Below are positions 1 to 5,967 of a DNA stretch of 5,967 nt, in pieces. This DNA is from Erysipelotrichia bacterium (GTDB lineage Bacteria > Bacillota_I > Bacilli_A > Erysipelotrichales > Erysipelotrichaceae), in contig SAAR01000204.1 of NCBI GenBank assembly GCA_009916335.1, positions 1 to 5,967 on the forward strand, given 5' to 3'. The notes beneath the pieces are model-generated. The model was given only the letters and a program-made list of their open reading frames with translations, searched no databases and had not been told where the DNA came from. Both the position numbers and the translations under genes were made by a program. Positions within the stretch are counted from its first letter, which is position 1. Every line of letters begins with the position of its first letter.

Positions 1-1279
<1,279 letters not shown>

Positions 1280-1292
1280 ATCATTACCTCCT

Positions 1293-1319
1293 TTGGCACT
1301 TAACTATAAAGAGTGCTAA
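1293..1319. promoter_or_regulatory. CIRCE operator 1 (HrcA binding site), promoter-distal
   Basis: The inverted repeat TTGGCACTT-N9-GAGTGCTAA matches the CIRCE consensus TTAGCACTC-N9-GAGTGCTAA at 16 of 18 arm positions with the exact 9-nt spacer. The right arm is perfect and the groES-proximal arm has two mismatches. It lies in the predicted groES 5' UTR, just downstream of the expected transcription start, and its left arm overlaps the first two bases of the groES Shine-Dalgarno. CIRCE bound by HrcA represses groESL in Firmicutes (family knowledge). Confidence 0.93.
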
Positions 1320-1328
1320 CACAATAGT

Positions 1329-1356
1329 ATTATAACCTTTTTTAGCACTCTGTCAA
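1329..1356 (-). promoter_or_regulatory. groESL promoter, sigma-A type
   Basis: Reading leftward, a perfect -35 TTGACA (1351-1356) is separated by 16 nt from a perfect -10 TATAAT (1329-1334). Transcription should start near 1322, so CIRCE 1 lies in the leader and CIRCE 2 covers the -35 and spacer. A consensus vegetative promoter held down by HrcA is the standard class I heat-shock arrangement in Firmicutes. No sigma-B-like boxes were seen. Confidence 0.92.
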
Positions 1357-1368
1357 CCCCTTTGCTAA
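1342..1368. promoter_or_regulatory. CIRCE-like operator 2 overlapping the groES -35
   Basis: TTAGCACTC-N9-CTTTGCTAA is a second CIRCE-like element. Its left arm is a perfect consensus half-site; the right arm keeps TGCTAA (6 of 9), giving 15 of 18 in all with the exact 9-nt spacer. The groES -35 box lies inside its spacer, so binding here would block RNA polymerase directly. It is 22 nt from CIRCE 1. The degenerate arm makes it less certain than the first element. Confidence 0.75.
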
Positions 1369-1379
1369 TTTATCTATAT

Positions 1380-1405
1380 TTTTTGTTTTTTGCTTAAAAC
1401 AAAAA
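1380..1405. repeat. AT-rich inverted repeat in the groES/deoR divergent region
   Basis: TTTTTGTTTT and AAAACAAAAA are perfect 10-bp arms around the 6-nt centre TTGCTT. The repeat lies upstream of both divergent promoters. It could be an operator for the adjacent DeoR-type regulator, an UP-like A/T tract for the groES promoter, or chance in A/T-rich DNA. A smaller palindrome, CAAAC-N6-GTTTG (1423-1438), lies between it and the regulator gene. The function is inferred only. Confidence 0.4.
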
Positions 1406-1467
1406 TATTTTTTACGATAAATCAAACTTTTTTGTTTGTATTTTCATTACTTTTCGCTTTTTTATTG

Positions 1468-1473
1468 TATAAT
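1468..1473 (+). promoter_or_regulatory. Probable -10 box for the DeoR-family gene
   Basis: A perfect TATAAT lies 39 nt upstream of the regulator's start codon, so transcription would begin near 1480. No good -35 hexamer is present at 16-18 nt; the best nearby candidate is TTCATT (1443-1448) at 19 nt. This suggests a weak or activator-dependent promoter, or one that relies on the A/T-rich upstream DNA. Confidence 0.6.
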
Positions 1474-1512
1474 ATTTTTGTTTCATTAAAATAAATGATA
1501 GAAGGAGAATAT

Positions 1513-2283
1513 ATGAGCAAGAACAATGATAATCGCAGAAACGAAATTACTAAGCTCGTTTTAACAAAAGGAAAAGTCCGTGTGGAAGAACTAGTGAACC
1601 TGCTTAATGTAACCGCTGAAACGATTCGTAGCGATTTAAGTTTTTTAGAGGCAAAAGGTATCTTATATCGAACACATGGTGGTGCTACTTCACGCAACAC
1701 GAATATTGATGTTCCTATGGAAATTAGAATCAAGGAAGAAATGGAAATTAAACGCCAATTATCCTATCAAGCAATTAATTTTATCAAAGATGACGACATT
1801 ATCTTTATTGATCCTAGTAGTACCGCTATTCCATTAGGAAGAATTTTATGTCTAAGAAAAAATTTAACGATTGTTACTAACTCCTTTGAATTAATTCCTG
1901 TTTTGGCTGAAAGTGAGCATAAAATCATTGTATTAGGTGGCACTTATTCAAAACTAGGGAAACGTACTTATGGTGGTTATGCCCTTGAATTACTTGGCTC
2001 TATTTATTTTGATGTCGCTATTATGGGAATGGACGGGTGTAAACATATTGATGGCCCTTCTACTTCTTCACTAGAAGAAACAGCAATTAATAGACTTGTG
2101 TTAAAACGTTGTAAGAAAAACATTCTAATGTCATCTGCTAGCAAGTTTAATAAGTCATCAAGCTTTCAATATGCTCGTTTTGAAGATTTCGATATTCTCA
2201 TTACTTCTACTTTAAGTAAGCAAGACAAAGAAAGAATCCCGATTTCTACAATTATCGAAACAAATGTTGATGAAGATATATAA
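1513..2283 (+). CDS. DeoR-family transcriptional regulator
   Basis: A cytosolic DNA-binding regulator of 256 residues, the normal length for the DeoR/GlpR family. An N-terminal winged helix-turn-helix (about 8-58) contains the recognition segment TAETIRSDLSFLEAKG (34-49) and the family hallmark RTHGGA (53-58). The C-terminal phosphosugar-sensing domain (about 75-235) has FIDPSST in place of the more usual D-S-G-T-T, then TNS (122-124), VLGGTYSK (140-147) and ASKF (209-212) where DSSKF is usual. An in-frame ATG at 1495 exists, but GAAGGAGA (1501-1508), 4 nt before the ATG at 1513, decides for the latter. No sugar kinase, PTS or catabolic operon is adjacent, so its ligand and targets cannot be inferred. 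It is divergent from groES and convergent with glyA. The altered sensor residues may mean an unusual effector. Confidence 0.95.
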   Translation: MSKNNDNRRNEITKLVLTKGKVRVEELVNLLNVTAETIRSDLSFLEAKGILYRTHGGATSRNTNIDVPMEIRIKEEMEIKRQLSYQAINFIKDDDIIFIDPSSTAIPLGRILCLRKNLTIVTNSFELIPVLAESEHKIIVLGGTYSKLGKRTYGGYALELLGSIYFDVAIMGMDGCKHIDGPSTSSLEETAINRLVLKRCKKNILMSSASKFNKSSSFQYARFEDFDILITSTLSKQDKERIPISTIIETNVDEDI

Positions 2284-2324
2284 ACAATAAGATAATACGA
2301 AAGAATCGTACAAAACTAATCCTA

Positions 2325-2365
2325 CTAAAAAGATGTAAGACCTTATCAACCTTACATCTTTTTAG
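2325..2365. terminator. Bidirectional intrinsic terminator between deoR-type gene and glyA
   Basis: A perfect 15-bp stem (2325-2339 with 2351-2365) encloses an 11-nt loop. The stem core GATGTAAG/CTTACATC is flanked by A5 on the left and T5 on the right, so both strands give a hairpin with a U-run at its 3' side. It sits between the convergent regulator (stop 2283) and glyA (stop 2372) and should end both transcripts. The glyA stop codon is only 7 nt away. Confidence 0.9.
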
Positions 2366-2371
2366 CATTCT

Positions 2372-3598
2372 TTAATGATTTACAATCGGATACTTTGAAG
2401 TTAATGCTTTTACTTCTTCCCATACCTCATTAATGACTTCTTTTTGATCGGCATGTTTTAACACTTTCGCAATCCACAAAGCAACTTGTTTAAATTCATT
2501 TTCTTTAAATCCTCTAGTTGTCATGGCTGCACTTCCTAAACGAATGCCACTTGTTGTAAAAGGCTTTTCTTCATCAAAAGGAATCGCATTCTTATTGCAG
2601 GTAATACCTGCTTCATCTAATAAATGCTCTGCTTGTTTTCCACTTAAATTAACACTTTTTTTCACATCAACTAGCACTAGATGATTCTCACTTCCATCTG
2701 CCACTAAATGAAACCCTTCTGCTTTTAAGGTATCACACAAGACTTGCATATTTTTTAATACTTGTTGTTGATACACTTTAAATTCAGGTTGCAAAGCCTC
2801 ATAGAAACAGACTGCCTTAGCAGCGATAATATGCATTAATGGTCCCCCTTGCATACCTGGGAAAACATTACGATCTAAATCTTTCGCATATTTTTCTTTA
2901 CACATAATAATCCCACCACGAGGACCACGCAATGTCTTATGTGTTGTGCTTGTTACAAAATCTGCATAAGGAATAGGACTAGGGTGTAACCCTGTGGCAA
3001 CTAACCCTGCAATATGTGCCATATCAACCATTAAATATGCTCCTACCTCATCTGCAATCGCTCTAAACTTTTTAAAGTCGATAATCTTTGAATAAGCACT
3101 CGCTCCTGCAACAATCATCTTTGGTTTCTCTGCTAGTGCAATTTTTCTTACTTCATCATAATCAATCATCTCTGTTTCTTTATTTACTCCATAGGAAACA
3201 AAATGATACAAACGACCAGAAAAATTTAATGGATGTCCATGCGTTAAGTGTCCTCCACTCGCTAAATCCATTCCCAATACTTTATCACCAAAGTTTAAAG
3301 CGGTTAAATAAACTGCCATATTCGCTTGTGAACCTGAATGTGGTTGTACATTAGCATGTTCACAACCAAATATTTCTTTTAAACGATCTCTTGCCAAATC
3401 TTCCACGCTATCCACATTTACACAACCCCCATAATAACGTTTGTGTGGATAGCCTTCTGCATATTTATTTGTTAGAATCGAACCAGCCGCTTCTAACACT
3501 TCACTTGATACATAATTTTCTGACGCAATTAATTCTACATTTAATAACTGTCTTTCTTTTTCAAGTTCAATCGCTTTTGCTACTTTTTCATCTTTCAT
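2372..3598 (-). CDS. glyA: Serine hydroxymethyltransferase
   Basis: A PLP-dependent cytosolic enzyme that interconverts serine plus tetrahydrofolate with glycine plus 5,10-methylene-tetrahydrofolate, the main source of one-carbon units. At 408 residues it is full length. Visible motifs are ELIASEN (22-28), RYYGG (54-58), QPHSGSQAN (85-93), the PLP-stacking VDMAHIAGL (191-199) with D192 and H195, and the Schiff-base segment [14 protein letters not shown] (216-229) with K221. GGPLMH follows at 251-256, then the substrate-carboxylate Arg R353 in [14 protein letters not shown]. The frame is open upstream to 3682, but AGAGG correctly spaced (8 nt) before the ATG at 3598 selects that start; an ATG two codons earlier is too close to it. 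It has its own promoter and terminator and so is a single-gene unit, although it is adjacent to rpiB as in the B. subtilis ywlC-ywlF-glyA region. Confidence 0.99.
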   Translation of the reverse strand: MKDEKVAKAIELEKERQLLNVELIASENYVSSEVLEAAGSILTNKYAEGYPHKRYYGGCVNVDSVEDLARDRLKEIFGCEHANVQPHSGSQANMAVYLTALNFGDKVLGMDLASGGHLTHGHPLNFSGRLYHFVSYGVNKETEMIDYDEVRKIALAEKPKMIVAGASAYSKIIDFKKFRAIADEVGAYLMVDMAHIAGLVATGLHPSPIPYADFVTSTTHKTLRGPRGGIIMCKEKYAKDLDRNVFPGMQGGPLMHIIAAKAVCFYEALQPEFKVYQQQVLKNMQVLCDTLKAEGFHLVADGSENHLVLVDVKKSVNLSGKQAEHLLDEAGITCNKNAIPFDEEKPFTTSGIRLGSAAMTTRGFKENEFKQVALWIAKVLKHADQKEVINEVWEEVKALTSKYPIVNH

Positions 3599-3622
3599 AT
3601 CCATTACCTCTTTCTTTTCATC

Positions 3623-3651
3623 ATTATACTCCAGAACCATAAATGTGCAAA
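3623..3651 (-). promoter_or_regulatory. glyA promoter, sigma-A type
   Basis: Reading leftward, a perfect TATAAT (3623-3628) lies 17 nt from TTTGCA (3646-3651), or 16 nt from the overlapping TTGCAC. The predicted start near 3616 leaves a leader of about 18 nt before the ATG, too short for a riboswitch. The imperfect -35 fits a moderate housekeeping promoter. Confidence 0.8.
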
Positions 3652-3653
3652 TC

Positions 3654-3667
3654 AAAAGACATCTTTT
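3654..3667. repeat. Short palindrome upstream of the glyA -35
   Basis: AAAAGA-CA-TCTTTT is a perfect 6-bp inverted repeat with a 2-nt centre, lying 2 nt upstream of the glyA -35. The position would suit an activator or repressor site. It is short and A/T-rich, so chance is possible, and no known regulator motif is recognised. Confidence 0.35.
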
Positions 3668-3671
3668 ATCT

Positions 3672-3700
3672 AAAAAAGGCACATGTTTTTCACATCTACC
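3672..3700 (-). terminator. Intrinsic terminator of tsaC-rpiB
   Basis: Read leftward, GGTAGATGT and ACATGTGCC pair around the loop GAAAA. The stem has nine positions with one G-G mismatch and one wobble, followed directly by TTTTTT (3672-3677). It begins 14 nt after the rpiB stop and precedes the glyA promoter, so it separates the two transcription units. Some read-through is likely because of the mismatch. Confidence 0.7.
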
Positions 3701-3714
3701 TCTTACTCTTATTC

Positions 3715-4158
3715 TTATTCTTTTTCTAATGCCATTACTTTATCAATTCTTCGTATATGTCTAGGATCATTAGAGAATGGTGTATTCACCCAAATACGAA
3801 CGATTTCTTTTGCTAACTCAATCCCTATGACACGTTGCCCCATCGCTAACACATTACTATCATTATGATCTCTTGTCGCTTTTGCACTAAAACAATCATG
3901 AACTAATGCACAACGAATACCATCAACCTTATTGGCTGTAATACTTACACCAATTCCTGTTCCACATAGTACAATCCCACGCTCATTTTTATGCTCTGCA
4001 ACTGATTTAACAGCTGGTGCTACCACATCTGGATAATCTACTGATGTTGTATCATAACAACCAAAATCCTCTACCTCATGTCCCATTGTTTCTAACATTG
4101 CTTTAATTTCTTGTTTGTACTCAAACGCTCCATGATCACATGCCATTGCTATTTTCAT
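3715..4158 (-). CDS. rpiB: Ribose-5-phosphate isomerase B
   Basis: A cytosolic isomerase interconverting ribose 5-phosphate and ribulose 5-phosphate in the non-oxidative pentose phosphate pathway. The 147-residue length is typical of the RpiB/LacAB fold. Visible residues are D8 and H9 in ACDHGAF, D41YPD, the catalytic cysteine C65 in [10 protein letters not shown] with its anion hole, H98 in RDHNDSN, and the phosphate-binding arginines R133 and R137 in [10 protein letters not shown]. The start overlaps the tsaC stop by 4 bp (ATGA), with GGAGG (4166-4170) 7 nt upstream inside tsaC, so translation is coupled. The partner order tsaC-rpiB-glyA parallels B. subtilis ywlC-ywlF-glyA. A galactose-6-phosphate isomerase subunit is the alternative, but no second subunit or lac genes are present. 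Confidence 0.97.
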   Translation of the reverse strand: MKIAMACDHGAFEYKQEIKAMLETMGHEVEDFGCYDTTSVDYPDVVAPAVKSVAEHKNERGIVLCGTGIGVSITANKVDGIRCALVHDCFSAKATRDHNDSNVLAMGQRVIGIELAKEIVRIWVNTPFSNDPRHIRRIDKVMALEKE

Positions 4159-4772
4159 TTTCTTTCCTCCAATATTTCATCTATCATTGCTTGATTAATC
4201 AAACCTTCTCGTAAGATTTTAACATTTTCCTTCGTTGCATCAACAATCGTACTAGCTAAAGAAGATTTACTTTCGCCCATTACAACACCATCAATTCTAC
4301 CATCTAATTGTGCCAACACTTCTTCTGTATTCGTGCAAGATTGCTCATTAGAAAGGTTTGCACTGCTGACTAACATCGCTTTGTTTAAACGCTTAATCAT
4401 TGCCAACACAAATTCATCATCTGGCATACGGATTGCAATCGTAGCTAAACCATTGCTTACATAGCTAGGAATATTTTCCTTCTTTTTTAATACAATCGTA
4501 AATGCCCCTGGCATAAAATGCTTTATTAATCGTCTTGCATTATCATTAACATAAGCCACTTCTTCAATTTGTGATACATCTGCTACCATCATAGGAATCG
4601 GTTTACTATCAGGTCTAATTTTTGCTTGTTTTAATCGATTCAATGCACTTTCATCATCATAGCGAACACCTAACCCATATACTGTATCCGTAGGAAACGC
4701 AATAACCTTACCATCAATGATTGCTTGACTGACTTCATTAAGTGCTTGCTTACTGTAACGTATTGTTTTCAT
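4155..4772 (-). CDS. tsaC: L-threonylcarbamoyladenylate synthase (TsaC/YwlC, YrdC domain only)
   Basis: This cytosolic enzyme makes threonylcarbamoyl-AMP from threonine, bicarbonate and ATP, the first step of the t6A37 modification of ANN-decoding tRNAs. The 205 residues are a single YrdC-like domain. It has PTDTVYGLG (27-35), the K-x-R with downstream KP (51-58), PGAFTIVL (88-95), the R-x-P in IAIRMP (112-117), SSAN (136-139) and STIVD (174-178). The C-terminal Sua5 domain of the roughly 340-residue B. subtilis YwlC is absent, so this is the short TsaC form. The ATG follows GAGG (4780-4783) across a run of seven T. It is first in a two-gene unit with rpiB and overlaps it by 4 bp. Confidence 0.97.
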   Translation of the reverse strand: MKTIRYSKQALNEVSQAIIDGKVIAFPTDTVYGLGVRYDDESALNRLKQAKIRPDSKPIPMMVADVSQIEEVAYVNDNARRLIKHFMPGAFTIVLKKKENIPSYVSNGLATIAIRMPDDEFVLAMIKRLNKAMLVSSANLSNEQSCTNTEEVLAQLDGRIDGVVMGESKSSLASTIVDATKENVKILREGLINQAMIDEILEERK

Positions 4773-4793
4773 AAAAAAACCTCACTAACCTTT

Positions 4794-4821
4794 ATTATCA
4801 TAGCATTTTTTATCATGTAAA
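4794..4821 (-). promoter_or_regulatory. Probable tsaC-rpiB promoter
   Basis: Reading leftward, TTTACA (4816-4821) is followed after 16 nt by GATAAT (4794-4799). Each hexamer differs from consensus at one position. The -35 overlaps the T-run of the preceding terminator, so termination and initiation are packed together. The predicted start is about 15 nt before the ATG. Confidence 0.65.
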
Positions 4822-4855
4822 AAAAGACTCAGTATAGATTATTCCATACCAAGCC
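4819..4855 (-). terminator. Intrinsic terminator overlapping the end of the SpoIIR-like gene
   Basis: Read leftward, GGCTTGGTATGG (4844-4855) pairs with CTATACTGAGTC (4826-4837) over 12 positions, four of them G-U wobbles. The loop is AATAAT, and TTTTTTT (4819-4825) follows at once. The stem's left half is the last four codons of the gene and the stop codon sits in the loop. It would isolate the upstream genes from tsaC-rpiB. Confidence 0.7.
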
Positions 4856-5240
4856 ACTCTTTAATTTTACTTTTCGGCTTTACTTCTTCTAAACAGACTT
4901 TTCTGTTTTGATATTTACCTTTCATATAACTCCCTTTTCCATCTCCTTGATAAATAAAAAGGGTATTCTTTTTCCATGTTGCTCTCGTATTTTCAAGTGT
5001 TTCAAACATCGCTAAATGATTAGCCAGCATCACTGCATAACTATCCTCATCAACATCTGCACAAAGATAATCCATTATCGCTAATACTTCCTCTTTCATT
5101 GTAAGTAAATCAGATGCATGACTATCCATATAAATACGATATTTAATCGTATCATTTTCTGCTTTTATGCAACTTTCACTAGAAAAAGGAATAAGCAAAA
5201 ACATTACATAGACACTCACAAATAGCATAAACTTTTTCAT
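4839..5240 (-). CDS. SpoIIR-like short exported or membrane-anchored protein
   Basis: A 133-residue protein starting MKKF with a hydrophobic stretch at about 4-19, then an acidic extracytoplasmic part. The start is secure: AGGAGG (5247-5252) lies 6 nt before the ATG. IKYRIYMDSHASD followed by a KEEVLAIMDYL helix (32-59) resembles the opening of the SpoIIR domain (I-R-F-R-V-x-A-N-S-D, then K-x-x-V-R-D-x-V-L-x-Y-L). GDGKGSY (99-105) and EVKPKSKIKEWL (119-130) resemble that family's G-E-G-K-G block and C-terminal tail. SpoIIR is a forespore-secreted signal that activates the SpoIIGA protease, which processes pro-sigma-E. The neighbourhood supports the call, since spoIIR lies near ywlC, ywlF and glyA in B. 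subtilis. Against it, the protein is much shorter than the roughly 220-residue B. subtilis SpoIIR, the NWWC/FPPLCF block is missing and the middle is compressed. It may be a reduced or repurposed homologue; if the likeness is chance it is simply an exported hypothetical protein. Confidence 0.6.
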   Translation of the reverse strand: MKKFMLFVSVYVMFLLIPFSSESCIKAENDTIKYRIYMDSHASDLLTMKEEVLAIMDYLCADVDEDSYAVMLANHLAMFETLENTRATWKKNTLFIYQGDGKGSYMKGKYQNRKVCLEEVKPKSKIKEWLGME

Positions 5241-5281
5241 TGCTTTCCTCCTACAAGAAAGCTTACCCTTAAATAAAAAGT

Positions 5282-5446
5282 TTATTCACTTTTATACGCT
5301 TGTTCTTTTAATTGATTGTACTCTTCTAAACGTGATAAAACCACTGGCTCTGCTTCATTACGCATAATTAACACACTTTCCTGCATAGCTGCATCGAGTG
5401 TTGATTGTAAATCGTTCAGTAATAAACTTTCTTTTAACACTTTCAT
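5282..5446 (-). CDS. Phd/YefM-like small protein (antitoxin-type fold, truncated)
   Basis: A 54-residue protein. LNDLQSTLDAAMQESVLIMR, then E-A-E-P-V-V-L-S-R and LEEYNQLKEQAY, follow the pattern of Phd/YefM antitoxins: a short amphipathic helix, a strand ending in I-x-R-x, a V-V-L-S strand, then the hallmark L-E-E-Y helix. YefM of E. coli has a very similar block ending in LEEYNSLEETAY. The protein stops there, so the C-terminal tail that wraps the toxin in typical ~80-90-residue members is absent. The start at 5446 is chosen because GAGG is then 7 nt away; an ATG at 5449 is also possible. Either one overlaps the TGA of the upstream gene (5446-5448), so translation is coupled. No RelE/YoeB/Doc toxin is seen on either side. 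It could be a DNA-binding autoregulator, an orphan antitoxin remnant, or an unrelated helical protein. Confidence 0.6.
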   Translation of the reverse strand: MKVLKESLLLNDLQSTLDAAMQESVLIMRNEAEPVVLSRLEEYNQLKEQAYKSE

Positions 5447-5967
5447 CATTCTACCTCACAATTAAATTTATTTTCTTGCATGTTTTTTATAAATGCCTCT
5501 ATTTTCATACCTTTTTTCAATTTATATTCTATCATTTCTTCATCTGTTACATTTTCCATATCGACATGCAATGTTACATTACCAATCCGTTTCTTTTGAT
5601 CATAGCTAACATCTACCTTTATATGATCATTGCCATTTTCAGTAAAAATAGATGTTAGTGTATCAATAATATCACTTTCACTTAAATTGGCTGTCGCTTT
5701 TTCACTGAAGGTCTGCTTATATTTAACATCTAATGCTTGGATAATTTTGTTTTCATCATAACCAGCTTCGATAGCCGCGCGCGCTATAATTTTGGCAGCC
5801 TCACCCACAGTAATCAAAAAGTCTATAGCTGCGATAATCTCATCTCTGAAAGCGCCTAAGTCTGAGACTGGCTCGGCTAACATTTTGGTTGGTATACTCG
5901 CCATTTGTTGGGTAAGAACGACAAAGTCGCCTTGTTTAATATGAATCGTCGGACACAAATGGCTTGG
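5446..5967 (-). CDS. Unrecognised protein, 3' part (5' end outside the window)
   Basis: An open frame of 174 codons including the stop runs leftward from the right edge. TTG (5958) and internal ATG codons exist, but none has a visible ribosome binding site, so the true start is probably beyond the window. I do not recognise the family. The visible N-terminal half is rich in Ala and Ile and looks helical, with IDFLITVGEAAKIIARAAIEAG as its most regular stretch. It is followed by SESDIIDTLTSIF, then a likely beta pair (IKVDVSYDQ and RIGNVTLHVDM), and an acidic to basic helix with TDEEMIEYKLKKGMKIEAF. There is no signal peptide or clear transmembrane segment in the part seen. Its TGA overlaps the ATG of the Phd/YefM-like gene, so the two are coexpressed. 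It contains a GC-rich patch (5774-5784, in GCG CGC GCG codons) unlike the A/T-rich codon use elsewhere. Confidence 0.7.
   Translation of the reverse strand, partial: PSHLCPTIHIKQGDFVVLTQQMASIPTKMLAEPVSDLGAFRDEIIAAIDFLITVGEAAKIIARAAIEAGYDENKIIQALDVKYKQTFSEKATANLSESDIIDTLTSIFTENGNDHIKVDVSYDQKKRIGNVTLHVDMENVTDEEMIEYKLKKGMKIEAFIKNMQENKFNCEVE

Noticed and set aside
3088..3642. Two rightward open frames opposite glyA
   Set aside because: Both are antisense to conserved GlyA motifs, are Leu/His-rich, and have no family likeness or plausible translation start.
3599..3714. Glycine riboswitch or T-box upstream of glyA
   Set aside because: The predicted glyA leader is only about 18 nt, and the gap is accounted for by the rpiB terminator, a short palindrome and the promoter.
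5276..5293. Hairpin AAAAGT-N6-ACTTTT at the end of the Phd-like gene as a terminator
   Set aside because: The stem has six pairs with only one G-C and an interrupted U-run; it is more likely a chance feature of A/T-rich DNA, and the SpoIIR-like gene follows within 41 nt.
5398..5658. Rightward open frame with membrane-like, Phe/Tyr/Ile-rich sequence
   Set aside because: The hydrophobicity follows from A/T-rich DNA read antisense to the unknown gene and the Phd-like gene; it has no ribosome binding site.
5446..5967. Unknown edge gene as the C-terminal domain of a MurF-type ligase
   Set aside because: The stretch from MASIPTK to IDFLITVGEAAKIIARAA loosely recalls the MurF C-terminal domain. 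The expected GDVVLVKGSR block is absent and the remaining ~90 residues do not fit, so the likeness is too weak to name.

Overview
The window looks like chromosomal DNA from a low-GC Firmicute (Bacillota). It is strongly AT-rich, ribosome binding sites are strong GGAGG-type, promoters are sigma-A-like, and groES lies behind CIRCE operators. The order spoIIR-like / tsaC(ywlC) / rpiB(ywlF) / glyA is a compact version of the Bacillus subtilis spoIIR-ywlC-ywlF-glyA neighbourhood. The compactness and protein style would fit an Erysipelotrichia-like lineage, but that is an impression and was not tested.

Layout. Positions 1-1279 hold the 5' 60% of groEL and all of groES, both leftward. The 1280-1512 gap carries the groESL promoter, two CIRCE-like HrcA operators, and the upstream region of a rightward DeoR-family regulator (1513-2283). 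A 15-bp perfect stem at 2325-2365 serves as a bidirectional terminator between that regulator and leftward glyA (2372-3598). glyA has its own promoter. rpiB (3715-4158) and a single-domain tsaC/ywlC (4155-4772) overlap by 4 bp and form a unit with its own promoter and an intrinsic terminator at 3672-3700. Upstream of that, also leftward, are a short secreted or membrane-anchored SpoIIR-like protein (4839-5240), a 54-residue Phd/YefM-like protein (5282-5446) and an unrecognised gene running off the right edge (5446-5967). The last two are translationally coupled. A hairpin at the end of the SpoIIR-like gene (4819-4855) separates these three from tsaC-rpiB.

Function. Most of the window is housekeeping: protein folding (GroESL), one-carbon/serine-glycine metabolism (GlyA), the pentose phosphate pathway (RpiB) and tRNA t6A synthesis (TsaC). 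The less ordinary part is the right end, where a shortened SpoIIR-like gene, an antitoxin-like small protein and an unknown coupled partner lie together. The doubled CIRCE operator at groESL is the other point of interest. I see no mobile element, CRISPR array, tRNA or rRNA. No clearly new multi-gene system can be demonstrated; the unknown/Phd-like pair is the best candidate for one.
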